DNA of 64,000 nucleotides from Streptomyces sp. L2. GTDB lineage: Bacteria > Actinomycetota > Actinomycetes > Streptomycetales > Streptomycetaceae. Positions 34,847-44,402 of the stretch are shown here, in pieces. A program made the translations under genes and the position numbers. Under the pieces are notes generated by a model. It made no database searches, was not told where the DNA came from, and saw nothing but the letters and a program-made list of their open reading frames with translations. The stretch is from positions 3,224,001-3,288,000 of the forward strand of contig NZ_QBDT01000001.1 in the NCBI RefSeq assembly GCF_004124325.1. Direction: 5' to 3'. Within the stretch, counting starts at the first letter, position 1. Every line of letters begins with the position of its first letter.

Positions 34847-35932
34847 TCAGACGCCCGCGTACGAGTGCTTGCCGGTCACGAAGATGTTGACGCCGTAGTA
34901 GTTGAACAGCCAGCAGGCGAAGGCGAGCATCGCCAGGTAGGCGGCCTTGCGGCCCTTCCAGCCGGCCGTGGCGCGCGCGTGCAGGTAGCAGGCGTAGCCG
35001 ATCCAGGTGATGAAGGACCAGGTCTCCTTGGGGTCCCAGTTCCAGTAGCGGCCCCAGGCGTCGCCCGCCCAGATCGCGCCCGCGATGATCGTGAACGTCC
35101 ACAGCGGGAAGACGGCCGCGTTGACGCGGTACGCGAACTTGTCGAGCGACGCGGAGGCGGGCAGGCGCTCCAGGACCGAGGTGGCGAAGGCGCCGGGCTT
35201 GCCGCCGGTCTGCAGCTTGTTCTCGTACGAGTCCTTGAACAGGTACAGGATGGTGGCGACCGCGCCGACGTAGAACACGGCGCCGCAGAAGATCGCGGTC
35301 GAGACGTGGATGTAGAGCCAGTACGAGTGCAGGGCCGGGACCAGCTGGTCGCTCGCGGTGTACAGCACGGTGACGGCGAGGCCGAGGTCCAGCAGGACCG
35401 TGGTGACCAGGAACAGGCCGAGCCAGCGCACGTTCTTCCTCAGGGCCAGCAGCCCCAGGTAGACGGCGACGGCGACCGTGGAGAACGTGATGTTGAACTC
35501 GTACATGTTGCCCCACGGCGCCCGCTGCACGGAGGCCGCGCGGGCGACGACGCCCGACAGCTCCACGAGGAAGGCGAGCACGGTGAGGGAGATCGCGATC
35601 CGGCCGTACAGGTCGCCCTGCTCGTCGCCGCCGTGCGCGCCGGGGCCGTCCGGCACGTCCCGCGCGCCGGACTGGGACCGCACGACGACCTTCGGCCGCT
35701 CCAGTACGGCGGTCCCGCCGGCCTTCCGCGCGGTGACCGCGGGCCCGGCCGCCTTGCGCTCCTCCTCGCCGGCGGTCAGCGCGGCGGCCGTACGGCCCAC
35801 CTTGCTGCGGCTGCCGAACAGCCACTCGGCGATGTAGGCGAAGAAGGCCAGCGTGTAGACGGCCATGGACGAGTAGATCAGCGTGTTGCTGATGCTCGCC
35901 AGGTGTTCGTTGGTGGCAACGGCGAGTGTCAC
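34847..35932 (-). CDS. ccsB: Cytochrome c biogenesis protein CcsB
   Basis: A 361-residue multi-span membrane protein, the haem-handling half of the system II cytochrome c synthetase. The haem-binding tryptophan-rich motif is WGRYWNWDPKETWSFITW near residue 285, flanked by helices with conserved His. In the naming used for this system it is CcsA/CcsB-type. Its partner ResB is encoded 186 bp upstream on the same strand. Together they move haem across the membrane and ligate it to apocytochrome c. Confidence 0.94.
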   Translation of the reverse strand: MTLAVATNEHLASISNTLIYSSMAVYTLAFFAYIAEWLFGSRSKVGRTAAALTAGEEERKAAGPAVTARKAGGTAVLERPKVVVRSQSGARDVPDGPGAHGGDEQGDLYGRIAISLTVLAFLVELSGVVARAASVQRAPWGNMYEFNITFSTVAVAVYLGLLALRKNVRWLGLFLVTTVLLDLGLAVTVLYTASDQLVPALHSYWLYIHVSTAIFCGAVFYVGAVATILYLFKDSYENKLQTGGKPGAFATSVLERLPASASLDKFAYRVNAAVFPLWTFTIIAGAIWAGDAWGRYWNWDPKETWSFITWIGYACYLHARATAGWKGRKAAYLAMLAFACWLFNYYGVNIFVTGKHSYAGV

Positions 35933-36118
35933 CTCAGCACTCCTTCGGGTGAATATCCCGGCGACTGACGGTCGGGCGGTGAGGTCTGCGGGAAGCTTGC
36001 GTTCGTGTTACCGGGCTGGTTTCAACCCGGCTGGTGTTGATCGTGGAAGACCTGGAGGGCCAATGGTCCGCCGGGCGGCGAGAGCCAGGAATCTCCCTGA
36101 GTCCGCGAGGGAGAGGAT

Positions 36119-37867
36119 TCAATGCTCAGCCCCTTCGGCAACAACTGCTGCGGCGTCGGTATCGGAGTCGGATACAGCATCCGGCTCCGCCTCCGGCTCA
36201 TCGGGTGCCAGTTCCGGGTCGTACAGGGTGCCGGCGAGGTCGCCCAGTTCCTCGGGGACCTTCGCGGACTCGCTGCGGCCGAGGCCGGCCATCTCGACGA
36301 CCGTGACGCCGTCGGCACCGCGCACGGCCCGCACCCAGACGCGGCGGCGCTGGATGAACAGCGACCCGGCGAGACCGAAGATCGCGGCCAGCGCGCCGCC
36401 GAGGGCCCAGCCGCTGCCGGGCTCCTGGACGATCTCGAACCCGGCCCACTCCTTGATCTCCTTGTCGAAGGTCAGGGAGCCGGCGCCGTTCGGGAGCTTC
36501 ATGGTGTCGCCGGGCTGGAGCAGCTTCTTCAGCAGCTTGCCCTTGCTGTCCTTGAACTCCTTCATGTCCGTCTTGTCGAGCTGGTACACGCTCTGCGGGA
36601 CACCGGCGTTCACGCTGCCCAGGTCACCGTGGTACGCGTTCACCGCGAGCAGCGGGTTCAGCAGCGAGGGGAACGCCGAGAGCATCGTGCCGCTCTTGGG
36701 GTCGAAGGTCGGCACGAAGAACGCCTGGAAGCCGAGCTGCTCCTTCTTCCCCTGCGGGTTGCGGTAGCCGTCCAGCACCTTGATGACGCCGTTGGAGGTG
36801 ACGTTGCCGTCGAGCGGCAGCAGCGGTACGGCGTCGTGGTAGACGACCTTGCCCTTGCCGTCCCGGACGGTGATCACGGGCGCGTAGCCGTGGCTGACGA
36901 GGTAGACCTTGGAGTCGTCGATGTGCAGCGGCTGGTTGACCTTGACGGTCGTCGACTGCTCCTTGCCGTCCGCGCCCTTGCTGTAGGTGATCCTCGCCTC
37001 GTAGGTGCGCGGGGTGCCGCGGTTGGGGCCGGTCAGCTCGTAGGTGCCCTTGAAGTCCTTCAGGTCGAAGCTGAACGGCACCAGGTCGTCGCCCTTGAAC
37101 AGGCTGCCGGAGCGGAAGTCGTCGTACATCGGGATCGCGTTGGCGAAGCCGTCGCCCTCGACGACCAGCTTGGTGCCGTCCGACTTGTACAGCTGGCCGG
37201 AGGCGAAGGCGACCAGCAGCACGATCAGCGCGATGTGGAAGATCAGGTTGCCCAGCTCACGCACGTAGCCCTTCTCGGCGGCCACCGCGTCGCCGGTGAC
37301 GTGGGCCCGGAAGCGGCGCCGCTTGAGCAGGGCGAGCGCGGCCTCGCGCACCTGCTCGGGGTCGGCGGTGGTGCGCCAGGTGGTGTAGGCGGGCAGCCGG
37401 TTCAGCCGCTTGGGCGCGGCCGGCGGGCGACCGCGGAGCTGGCCGACGAACTGCCAGGTGCGCGGGATGATGCAGCCGATGAGGGAGACGAACAGCAGGA
37501 TGTAGACGGCGGAGAACCACACCGAGCTGTAGACGTGGAACAGGCCGAGCTTGTCGTAGACCGGCGAGAGCGTCTTGTGCGCCTTGCGGAAGTCGTCGAC
37601 CTTGTTGATGTCGGCGCCGGTCTGCGGGATCAGGGAGCCGGGGATCGCGCCGAGGGAGAGCAGCAGGAGCAGCAGCAGCGCGACCCGCATGGAGGTCAGC
37701 TGCCGCCAGAACCAGCGGGCCCAGCCGAGGACGCCAAGACCGACCGTGCCGGGGGCGTCCTCCCGCGGGGCGGTGGACAGCTGGGAGCCGGCCGCGCCGA
37801 GGTCCTCGCCGTCCTGGCCGGTGTCGGGGCCCTTGCCGGCGCCGGTGTCCGTGTCGGTGGTGCTCAT
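36119..37867 (-). CDS. resB: Cytochrome c biogenesis protein ResB
   Basis: A 582-residue ResB (Ccs1) protein, partner of CcsB in cytochrome c haem ligation. Three N-terminal membrane helices (around SMRVALLLLLLLSLGAIPGS, VWFSAVYILLFVSLIGCII and LIFHIALIVLLVAFASG) are followed by a large extracytoplasmic domain and a last helix near residue 515, with a short acidic cytoplasmic tail. The ATG at 37867 is used; the upstream extension overlaps ccdA. It lies 4 bp after the ccdA stop in the resA-ccdA-resB-ccsB operon. Confidence 0.93.
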   Translation of the reverse strand: MSTTDTDTGAGKGPDTGQDGEDLGAAGSQLSTAPREDAPGTVGLGVLGWARWFWRQLTSMRVALLLLLLLSLGAIPGSLIPQTGADINKVDDFRKAHKTLSPVYDKLGLFHVYSSVWFSAVYILLFVSLIGCIIPRTWQFVGQLRGRPPAAPKRLNRLPAYTTWRTTADPEQVREAALALLKRRRFRAHVTGDAVAAEKGYVRELGNLIFHIALIVLLVAFASGQLYKSDGTKLVVEGDGFANAIPMYDDFRSGSLFKGDDLVPFSFDLKDFKGTYELTGPNRGTPRTYEARITYSKGADGKEQSTTVKVNQPLHIDDSKVYLVSHGYAPVITVRDGKGKVVYHDAVPLLPLDGNVTSNGVIKVLDGYRNPQGKKEQLGFQAFFVPTFDPKSGTMLSAFPSLLNPLLAVNAYHGDLGSVNAGVPQSVYQLDKTDMKEFKDSKGKLLKKLLQPGDTMKLPNGAGSLTFDKEIKEWAGFEIVQEPGSGWALGGALAAIFGLAGSLFIQRRRVWVRAVRGADGVTVVEMAGLGRSESAKVPEELGDLAGTLYDPELAPDEPEAEPDAVSDSDTDAAAVVAEGAEH

Positions 37868-37871
37868 CGTG

Positions 37872-38636
37872 TCAGATCCCCACAGTGAAGCCGTCGGACC
37901 ACGTCTGCATCTCATGTACCAGGCGGTCCCAGGCCCCGGTCAGCAGCAGCACACCGGTCACGATCATCATCGTGCCGCCGATGCGCATCACCCAGACATA
38001 GTGGCGCTTGACCCAGGCGAAGGCGCCCAGGGCCTTGCGGAAGGCGACGGCCGCGAGCACGAACGGCAGGCCGAGCCCCAGGCAGTACGCGATCATCAGC
38101 ACGGCGCCGCGCCCGGCGCTGGACTGGTTCATGGCCAGGAAGTTCACCGAGCCGAGGGTGGGGCCGATGCAGGGCGTCCAGCCGATGCCGAACAGGGCGC
38201 CCAGTATCGGCGCGCCGGCCAGGCCGGCGGCGGGCCGCTTGTGGAAGCGGAACTCGCGCTGGGTGAACCAGGGCATCAGGCCCATGAAGAAGACGCCCAT
38301 GGCGATCATGAGCACGCCGAGCACCTTCGACAGGGTGTCCTTGTGCTCCTGGAGGTTCGCGCCGAAGTAGCCGAACAGGGCTCCGCCGGAGATGAACACG
38401 GCGCTGAAGCCCAGCACGAACAGGGCGGCACCGGTGACCATCCGGCCGCGCCGGGCCTCGCCCAGGTCGCTGCCGGCGACCCCGGTGACGTAGGAGAGGT
38501 AGCCGGGGACGAGGGGCAGGACGCAGGGGGAGAAGAAGGAGACGAGCCCGCCGAGCAGGGCGACCGGCAGGGCGATCAGCAGGGCGCCGTGCAGCACGGT
38601 CTCGTTCTGCGCGGCCACCGTCACGAGTGCGCTCAC
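37872..38636 (-). CDS. ccdA: Thiol-disulfide electron carrier CcdA (DsbD-like)
   Basis: A 254-residue six-helix membrane protein that passes reducing equivalents from cytoplasmic thioredoxin to outside thiol proteins such as ResA. Its two redox Cys lie in FFSPCVLPLVPGYLSY and in GWTPCIGPTLG. It is encoded directly after resA (1-bp gap) and 4 bp before resB, so a single operon is clear. Confidence 0.94.
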   Translation of the reverse strand: MSALVTVAAQNETVLHGALLIALPVALLGGLVSFFSPCVLPLVPGYLSYVTGVAGSDLGEARRGRMVTGAALFVLGFSAVFISGGALFGYFGANLQEHKDTLSKVLGVLMIAMGVFFMGLMPWFTQREFRFHKRPAAGLAGAPILGALFGIGWTPCIGPTLGSVNFLAMNQSSAGRGAVLMIAYCLGLGLPFVLAAVAFRKALGAFAWVKRHYVWVMRIGGTMMIVTGVLLLTGAWDRLVHEMQTWSDGFTVGI

Positions 38637-38637
38637 G

Positions 38638-39228
38638 TCACTTCTCCGCCAGGACCGGTTTGATCATCTCGGTCAGGGAGGTCTCGTCGAGCTGCTCCAG
38701 CGCCCGCGCGGCGACCTTCCCGTGCCGGTCGAGGATGAGGGTGGAGGGGATCAGCTGCGGGTTGAGCGTGCCCTTCCTGAACCGGAGCATCAGCTTGCCG
38801 GTCGGGTCGTACAGGCTCGGGTAGGTGATCCCGGCGTCCTTCTCGAAGGAGACGGCCGAGGTGACGTTGGTGTCGCGGGTGTTGACGCCGACGAACTGCA
38901 CGCCCTTGTCCGCGTATTCCTTGGAGACCTTGGCGAAGTACTTGGCCTCGGCCCGGCAGGGGCCGCACCAGGAACCCCAGAAGTTGAGGACGACGACCTT
39001 GCCCCGGTAGTCGCCGACGGCGAGGGTCTTGCCGTCGATGGTCTTGCCGGACAGGTCCGGAGCCGCGCCCCGCTTGCCCTGCGGGACGGTGGAGACGCCG
39101 TGGTCGCCGGTGACGAAGTTGGTGTCGCCCCCGCCGCCCGAGATACCGCCCGAGCCGCACGCGGACAGGGTCAGGGCCGCGACGGCGGCCACGGCACCGA
39201 TCAGGGAGGCACGGCTACGGGTACTCAT
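38638..39228 (-). CDS. resA: ResA-type thioredoxin-like lipoprotein
   Basis: A 196-residue lipoprotein thioredoxin. The signal peptide ends in the lipobox LSAC-G (Cys24), placing it on the outer face of the membrane. The thioredoxin active site is WGSWCGPCRAE, and the fold carries the TlpA/ResA insert. It keeps the haem-binding Cys of apocytochromes c reduced. First gene of the resA-ccdA-resB-ccsB operon; the 91 bp upstream hold its promoter but no element I can name with confidence. Confidence 0.93.
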   Translation of the reverse strand: MSTRSRASLIGAVAAVAALTLSACGSGGISGGGGDTNFVTGDHGVSTVPQGKRGAAPDLSGKTIDGKTLAVGDYRGKVVVLNFWGSWCGPCRAEAKYFAKVSKEYADKGVQFVGVNTRDTNVTSAVSFEKDAGITYPSLYDPTGKLMLRFRKGTLNPQLIPSTLILDRHGKVAARALEQLDETSLTEMIKPVLAEK

Positions 39229-39319
39229 GTGAAAAGTTTCGCATGCCTGTTCCGGGGATCTTTCGCGCCCCCCTGCCGGGAGGAAACCCGCATTTCAGGG
39301 CGTATTTACACCGGACATT

Positions 39320-40603
39320 TCAGGCGCCCGTCAGGAAGGACTTCCAGCCCCCGGCCGGCGCCTGGCCCACAGGCAGGGTACGCAGCTTGGCGAGGATCTC
39401 CGGCTTCTGCACGTCCATCCAGTCCACGAACTGCCGGAAGGAGACCAGCCGTACGTCCGCGCCCTTCCCCTTCTCGCGCGCGATGTGCTTGAAGGCCTCC
39501 TCGACGGAGTCCATGTAGATCCCGCCGTTCCACTGCTCGAAGTGGTTGCCGATGAAGAAGGGTGCCCGGTTTGTCGTATATGCACGCTCGAAGCCCGCGA
39601 TGTACGACTGCGCCGACTGCTTGCGCCAGGCCGGGTAGTTGGCGGGCGGGGCCTTGGTCGAGTTGACCGACTGGTTGGCGAGCATGTTGTAGTCCATGGA
39701 CAGCACCTCGAAGGAGTGTCCGGGGAAAGGAATCTGCTGCAACGGCAGGTTCCAGAGCCCCGTCTTCCTCGCCGGCCACACCTGGAGGCCGCCCGGCGAG
39801 GAGGCGTCGTAGCGCCAGCCCAGCTCACGCGCGGTGGGCAGCAGGTTGTCCTGGCCGAGCAGACAGGGCGTACGGCCGCCGACCAGCTCCTTGTCGTAGT
39901 CGAACGGCAGGGACGGCAGATCGGTCCAGCCGGTGTTGGTCCGCCACTGCTTGACGAAGCCCTTGGCCTGCTCGATCTCGCTCTTCCACTGCTGCGGGGT
40001 CCAGTTGCCGACGGTGCCGTGACCGGAGCAGAAGTGCCCGTTGAAGTGGGTGCCGATCTCGTGCCCCTCCAGCCAGGCCCGGTGCACGTTGGCCAGCGTG
40101 GCCTTGATGTGCGCGTCGGTGAGGTAGCCGATGTCGGAGGCACCGCGCGGGTTGTTCGGCGGGTTGTAGAGCCGCTTCTTCGACTCGGGCAGCAGATACA
40201 GCCCCGAGAGGAAGAAGGTCATGCTGGCCCCGTGCTGCTTGGCCAGGTCCAAAAAGCGCGGGAAGAGGCCGTTGCCGACCTCGCCGGCCCCGTCCCAGGA
40301 GAAGATCACGAACTGCGGCGGAGTCTGCCCCGGCTCCAGCGGCTCGGGCTTGGCCGGCTGGTGCGGCTGCTTGCCGGTGAAGGAGGTCGAGCCGTCGCCG
40401 ATGGGCTTGGCGGGCCGCTCGCCGCCGTCCTTCCCGCCGCCCTTGCCGTCCGCTCCCCCGGAGCCGTGGCCGGAACCGGCGGCGCCCCCACCGCCGTCCG
40501 AAGAGGTGGACGACCCGCAGCCGGTGAGTGAGGCGGCGGCCGCCGCCCCCGCGCCGAGGGCGAGCGCGCCCCTGCGGGAGTAGGTCCGGGACGTTGTGCG
40601 CAT
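39320..40603 (-). CDS. Tat-type lipoprotein, polysaccharide-deacetylase-like
   Basis: A 427-residue exported protein. The signal YSRRGALALGAGAAAAASLTGC combines a twin-Arg motif with a lipobox (Cys about 29). A Gly/Ser/Asp-rich linker follows to about residue 90. The catalytic-looking part holds FVIFSWDGAGEV (NodB motif-1 position), SMTFFLSG, and GHEIGTHFNGH, which fits the H-x3-H metal motif. The first Asp context is unusual (WDGAG rather than DDG), so activity is uncertain. It probably acts on cell-wall or extracellular glycan. The gene stands alone, upstream of the res operon. Confidence 0.75.
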   Translation of the reverse strand: MRTTSRTYSRRGALALGAGAAAAASLTGCGSSTSSDGGGGAAGSGHGSGGADGKGGGKDGGERPAKPIGDGSTSFTGKQPHQPAKPEPLEPGQTPPQFVIFSWDGAGEVGNGLFPRFLDLAKQHGASMTFFLSGLYLLPESKKRLYNPPNNPRGASDIGYLTDAHIKATLANVHRAWLEGHEIGTHFNGHFCSGHGTVGNWTPQQWKSEIEQAKGFVKQWRTNTGWTDLPSLPFDYDKELVGGRTPCLLGQDNLLPTARELGWRYDASSPGGLQVWPARKTGLWNLPLQQIPFPGHSFEVLSMDYNMLANQSVNSTKAPPANYPAWRKQSAQSYIAGFERAYTTNRAPFFIGNHFEQWNGGIYMDSVEEAFKHIAREKGKGADVRLVSFRQFVDWMDVQKPEILAKLRTLPVGQAPAGGWKSFLTGA

Positions 40604-40722
40604 GGAGATCCCCGATTCGTCACGCCTGCTTGGTGGTCACCCACTGAGAGGGCGTGACGATCGGGGAGGTTCCGCATACTTGTATGAATTTAGTGATGGA
40701 TCCGGCGGATCCGGCGAAACTG

Positions 40723-40767
40723 ATCCAACTGCTCCGGCTGCTCCAACTGCTCCGACTGCTCCGACTG
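40723..40767. repeat. 9-bp tandem repeat
   Basis: Five consecutive 9-bp units (ATCCAACTG, CTCCGGCTG, CTCCAACTG, CTCCGACTG, CTCCGACTG) lie between the histidine-phosphatase stop and the deacetylase start. They are preceded by a GGATCCGGC duplication. No gene covers them. Confidence 0.85.
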
Positions 40768-40790
40768 ATCTGACAGGTCCCAGAAGACCG

Positions 40791-41495
40791 TCAGGCCCCG
40801 AACGCCTTCCCCTGGGCCGTCCCCTTCCCCTTCTGCGGCTTGGCGCCGGCCCGGAGATGGACGGGTACGAGGTCGATGGCCGGCTCGGCGTAGCCGACGG
40901 AGACGATCCTGTCCCCCTGATATGTGAAAGTCGTCAGGGAGGCGAGCGTGCACTGCCGCTTGCGCGGGTCGTGCCACAGCCGCCGCTTCTCGACGTAGCT
41001 CCGCACGATCCAGATCGGCAGCTGGTGGCTGACCACCACCGCCTCGTGCCCGCGCGCCTTGTCCTTGGCCGCGTCCAGCGCGCCCATCATCCGCACGACC
41101 TGGTCGACGTACGGCTCGCCCCAGGACGGCTTGAACGGGTTGACCAGGTGCTTCCAGTTGTCCGGATTGCGCAGCGCGCCGTCGCCGACGCCGAAGGTCT
41201 TGCCCTGGAAGACGTTGTCGGCCTCGATGAGCCGCGCGTCGGTGTCCAGGTCCAGGCCGTGCGCCTTGGCGATCGGGGTGGCCGTCTCCTGCGCCCGCTC
41301 CAGCGGGGAGGCGACGACGTACGTCACGTCGCGCGGGGCGAGGTGCTCGGCGACCCGGTCGGCCATCTCCCGGCCCAGCTCGGACAGGTGGTAGCCGGGC
41401 AGCCGCCCGTACAGGATCCCGTCCGGGTTGGCGACCTCACCGTGCCGCATGAGATGGACGACGGTGACGTCCTTGCTGGTGTCCTTGTCGCTCAC
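40791..41495 (-). CDS. Histidine phosphatase family protein (phosphoglycerate-mutase-like)
   Basis: A 234-residue histidine phosphatase with the catalytic LMRHGE motif (phospho-His acceptor) near residue 17, the [12 protein letters not shown] block and the second-His block [12 protein letters not shown]. Substrate is unknown; similarity to phosphoglycerate mutases is general to the fold. The GTG start at 41495 overlaps the hemL stop (GTGA), so it is translated coupled to hemL, a conserved actinobacterial arrangement. Confidence 0.9.
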   Translation of the reverse strand: MSDKDTSKDVTVVHLMRHGEVANPDGILYGRLPGYHLSELGREMADRVAEHLAPRDVTYVVASPLERAQETATPIAKAHGLDLDTDARLIEADNVFQGKTFGVGDGALRNPDNWKHLVNPFKPSWGEPYVDQVVRMMGALDAAKDKARGHEAVVVSHQLPIWIVRSYVEKRRLWHDPRKRQCTLASLTTFTYQGDRIVSVGYAEPAIDLVPVHLRAGAKPQKGKGTAQGKAFGA

Positions 41496-42808
41496 GCGGT
41501 GGCCTCCGCGGCCGCTCGGGCCGCCGCCGGGAGGGCGTCGGCGATGGTCTGGAGGGCCCGCTCGTCGTGGGCCGTGGACACGAACCAGGACTCGAAGGAG
41601 GACGGCGGCAGGTACACGCCGCCCGCCAGGAGGGCGTGGAAGAACGCGGTGAAGCGGAACGACTCCTGCTTCTTGGCGTCCTCGTAGGTGCGCACCTGCC
41701 GGTCGGTGAAGAAGACGGAGAACATGTTGGAGGCCGTCTGCAGCCGGTGCGCGACGCCCTCCTTGGTGAGCGCCTCGGTGACGAGGTCCTGGATCTGCGT
41801 CGAGACGGCGTTCACGGTGTCGTACGCGGCGTCGTCCAGCAGCCGCAGCTGGGCGAGGCCCGCAGCGGTGGCAACCGGGTTCCCGGAGAGGGTGCCGGCC
41901 TGGTAGACGGGCCCGGCGGGCGCGAGGTGCGCCATGACGTCGGCCCGCCCGCCGAACGCGGCCGCGGGGAATCCGCCGCCCATGACCTTGCCGAAGGTCA
42001 TCAGGTCGGGCCGGACGCCGTCGATGCCGTACCACCCGGCGCGGCTGGTCCGGAAGCCGGTCATCACCTCGTCGGAGATGAACAGCGCGCCGTTCTTCTG
42101 GCAGGCGTCCTTCAGTCCCTGGTTGAACCCCGGGTCCGGCGGTACGACGCCCATGTTGCCCGGCGAGGCCTCGGTGATGACGCAGGCGATCTCACCGGGG
42201 TGCCGGTGGAAGGCCTCCTGGACCGCTTCGAGGTCGTTGTACGGCAGCACGATCGTGTCGCCGGCCTGCGCTCCGGTGACTCCGGGGGTGTCGGGCAGCG
42301 CGAACGTGGCCACCCCGGACCCGGCGGAGGCGAGCAGGCTGTCGACGTGCCCGTGGTAGCACCCGGCGAACTTGATCACCTTGGCGCGCCGGGTGAAGCC
42401 GCGGGCGAGCCGGATGGCGGACATCGTCGCCTCGGTGCCGCTGCTGACGAGCCGCACCTGCTCGACGGGCTCCACGCGCGCGACGATCTCCTCGGCGAGC
42501 GCGACCTCGCCCTCACCGGGCGTCCCGAAGGACGTGCCGCGGACGACGGCCTCCTGGACGGCGGCGATCACCTCGGGGTGCGCGTGCCCGAGGATCATCG
42601 GCCCCCAGGAGCACACCAGGTCGACGTACTCCCGGCCATCGGCGTCGGTGAGGTACGGGCCCGTGCCGGACACCATGAAGCGGGGGGTGCCGCCCACGGC
42701 GCGGAAGGCGCGCACCGGGGAGTTCACCCCGCCGGGCGTGACGGCGGCCGCACGGTCGAAGAGCGCCTGCGAGACGGGCGCGTCGTAGGGATAGGGCGTT
42801 TCGCTCAT
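41492..42808 (-). CDS. hemL: Glutamate-1-semialdehyde 2,1-aminomutase HemL
   Basis: A 438-residue PLP enzyme that converts glutamate-1-semialdehyde to 5-aminolevulinate in tetrapyrrole synthesis. It has the [12 protein letters not shown] start, [35 protein letters not shown] and the PLP-Lys in [12 protein letters not shown]. The ATG at 42808 gives the usual family length; ATG 42817 is an alternative with GGAG upstream. Haem supply fits the neighbouring cytochrome c maturation operon. Confidence 0.95.
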   Translation of the reverse strand: MSETPYPYDAPVSQALFDRAAAVTPGGVNSPVRAFRAVGGTPRFMVSGTGPYLTDADGREYVDLVCSWGPMILGHAHPEVIAAVQEAVVRGTSFGTPGEGEVALAEEIVARVEPVEQVRLVSSGTEATMSAIRLARGFTRRAKVIKFAGCYHGHVDSLLASAGSGVATFALPDTPGVTGAQAGDTIVLPYNDLEAVQEAFHRHPGEIACVITEASPGNMGVVPPDPGFNQGLKDACQKNGALFISDEVMTGFRTSRAGWYGIDGVRPDLMTFGKVMGGGFPAAAFGGRADVMAHLAPAGPVYQAGTLSGNPVATAAGLAQLRLLDDAAYDTVNAVSTQIQDLVTEALTKEGVAHRLQTASNMFSVFFTDRQVRTYEDAKKQESFRFTAFFHALLAGGVYLPPSSFESWFVSTAHDERALQTIADALPAAARAAAEATA

Positions 42809-42992
42809 GGCACTCATGACGTGCGACTTCTCCGACTTCTCGGACTCCGGTTGCTCAGTGACCTCCTCAGGGTAGGCCGCGTGGCGGGGAACCGGCGTCC
42901 GGCCTCGGTGTCCCCGGGGCGGGGGCCCGCCATCTGCGAGACTGAGACCTGACACCGGCCCGCTGATACATACGGCCCTCCCGGCACGTACT

Positions 42993-43102
42993 GATCAGTG
43001 ACCGGATCAGTGACCGGCCCGGCGGCCGGGCCCGTTGCCCGCACGGGGGGAGTGGATGTTTCACCGCACGTTTCGGCGGGCGGCCGTGGGGGAGGTCACT
43101 GA
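42993..43102. promoter_or_regulatory. Repeated TCAGTGAC motifs upstream of hemL and the hypothetical gene
   Basis: The divergent region 42809-43162 has no gene. It contains GATCAGTGACCG twice in tandem (42993-43004 and 43005-43016) and the inverted core GTCACTGA at 43095-43102. Three copies of the same 8-mer in 110 bp suggest a regulator site. No protein can be assigned. Confidence 0.4.
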
Positions 43103-43162
43103 CACGATGATCGGGTTGCGCGGCGGGGCCCGCGCGTCCTAGAAAAGCAGTCGGGTGGAGAT

Positions 43163-43786
43163 ATGCATCGCGGTGGCGGACTGGGCGAGGGGACCGATGA
43201 CCTGGGTCCTCGACGTGCCCGGCGGGGAAGGCACCGGCGCGACGTGGAGGAATCGAGCGAGGCACGTCAGACTGGCCCACGTCAGACACAGGGTGGACCG
43301 AGCGAGCGGACCGACCGTCCGCGGCCGGCGAGCGGGAATGGTGGTCGGGTGGGGGTGACGTACAAATACTTCGGCGCTCCGGACGGTGCGACCGCGGCCC
43401 GCGTCCCCATCTCCATGCGACCCGAGGAACTCGGCGGCGACGAGCTGGGCATGAACGGCATGTTCACCAAGATCAAGCCGGAGACGATGGCCGCGATGGT
43501 CCTGACGGGCATCGAGGGCGTCCCCCTGCACAAGGTCCCACCCCTGGAACTGGTCGTCCTCCACCCCGACTACGCGGTGGTCAAACTCCCCATGACGGTC
43601 GTGGACCCTCTGCGCGGCATAGGCGAGGAAGCGGTGGGCGCGGCGGCCTTCATCTGGTCCACGGTCCCGGACCGCGGCGGCCCCCGCGACGCGTTCAACG
43701 TGTACCAGCTGCTGCACGAGTGGCAGGACTTCAGCCATCGGTTGCATGAGGCGGGGCATCAGCCTTATTGCCTTGTGTGGCCCTGA
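43163..43786 (+). CDS. Conserved hypothetical protein; integration target of the element
   Basis: A 207-residue protein. The first ~63 residues are Arg/Gly-rich and look disordered. The folded part starts at VTYKYFGAPDG, with a GTG at 43355 as an alternative start giving 143 residues. No known domain is recognised. The last 26 codons include the 27-bp left attachment repeat. Beyond it the codons become atypical for the genome (CAT, CGG, TTG, CCT, TAT, CTT), while a displaced copy with the same amino acids in GC-rich codons lies at 54048-54121. The element therefore supplies its own 3' end and keeps the protein intact. Confidence 0.8.
   Translation: MHRGGGLGEGTDDLGPRRARRGRHRRDVEESSEARQTGPRQTQGGPSERTDRPRPASGNGGRVGVTYKYFGAPDGATAARVPISMRPEELGGDELGMNGMFTKIKPETMAAMVLTGIEGVPLHKVPPLELVVLHPDYAVVKLPMTVVDPLRGIGEEAVGAAAFIWSTVPDRGGPRDAFNVYQLLHEWQDFSHRLHEAGHQPYCLVWP
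43711..43737 (+). other. attL core (27-bp direct repeat, left copy)
   Basis: Starts GCTGCACGAGTGGCAGGACT and is identical to 54048-54074. It lies inside the 3' end of the hypothetical gene at 43163-43786. Confidence 0.85.
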
Positions 43787-43806
43787 GCTGGGGTTTCAGG
43801 GGTTTC

Positions 43807-43829
43807 GGGCGGGGTTACTGACCCCGCCC
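43807..43829. terminator. Bidirectional terminator hairpin between target gene and integrase
   Basis: GGGCGGGGT-TACTG-ACCCCGCCC, a perfect 9-bp stem with a 5-nt loop, lies between two convergent genes just inside the element. Confidence 0.85.
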
Positions 43830-43852
43830 TCGTCATGTGCGGAGAGAGGCCG

Positions 43853-44402
43853 TCAGGCGGCCAGGGCACATTGAGGGCACATGGGTTTCGTTGGGGGCAC
43901 TGATGTGCCCTGAGTGCCGGGCCGGTCGTCCTCGTCTTCTACGTCGGCTTCTGCCTCGGCTTCTGTGAAGACGTCGTCGATCGCCTTGCGCGTCCGGGTC
44001 TCGCTGGACGGCAGCAGATGCGTGTACGTCCGCAGCGTGAAGCCCGGGTCCGAGTGGCCGAGGTACTCGGAGAGCGCCTTGATGCTCTCCCCCGCGTCCA
44101 GGAGGACGGAGGCGTACGCGTGCCGGAGGGCGTGCATGCCGTCTTCCGGAGCCGCCTGGAGGTAGCGCGCCCCACGCTCTCGGGGAGGGATCACGCCGGC
44201 GGCGGCCAGGGCTCGCTTCCAGTCGCCCATGTTGAAGACGCTGCGGTTGTAGGCCCGCCCCTTCTTGTCGACGAAGAGGAGGCGGAAGGTCTTCGGCTCG
44301 CCGTCCGGCTTGCCCCACGGCAGGGTGACCTCGACCGGCGGGAACTCCTTCATGTGCGCCTTGAGGGCTGCGGCGAGCTGAGCCGACAGGGGCACTGACC
44401 GG
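43853..44402 (-). pseudogene. Tyrosine integrase, N-terminal half missing
   Basis: Only the C-terminal part of a phage-type integrase remains. It reads RSVPLSAQLAAALKAHMKEF at its broken start, then DGMHALRHAYASVLLDAG (HxxR box), LGHSDPGF, and the Tyr nucleophile in TLRTYTHLL, ending in a Cys-containing tail. The core-binding domain and the first catalytic Arg box are absent. Homology stops near 44396-44402, where a relaxase-like reading frame begins on the other strand. It lies next to attL as expected for the element's own integrase, but cannot be active as it stands. The arm repeats AGGGCACAT overlap its last codons. Confidence 0.8.
43863..43882. other. Left arm-type integrase sites (two AGGGCACAT)
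   Basis: AGGGCACAT at 43863-43871 and 43874-43882, 126 bp inside attL, mirror the pair at 53922-53941 near attR with the same 11-bp spacing. Confidence 0.65.

Noticed and set aside
40791..42035. A 414-codon gene spanning the histidine phosphatase and part of hemL
   Set aside because: The extra N-terminal part is only hemL read in another frame. The phosphatase starts at the GTG overlapping the hemL stop.
42867..43289. 140-codon minus-strand frame between hemL and the hypothetical gene
   Set aside because: Arg/Pro-rich composition without a ribosome site or domain; it covers the repeated TCAGTGAC region and looks like a chance frame.
43711..43737. tRNA gene as integration site
   Set aside because: The repeat lies in a coding frame and no cloverleaf can be drawn around it. 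The synonymous codon differences prove a protein-coding target.
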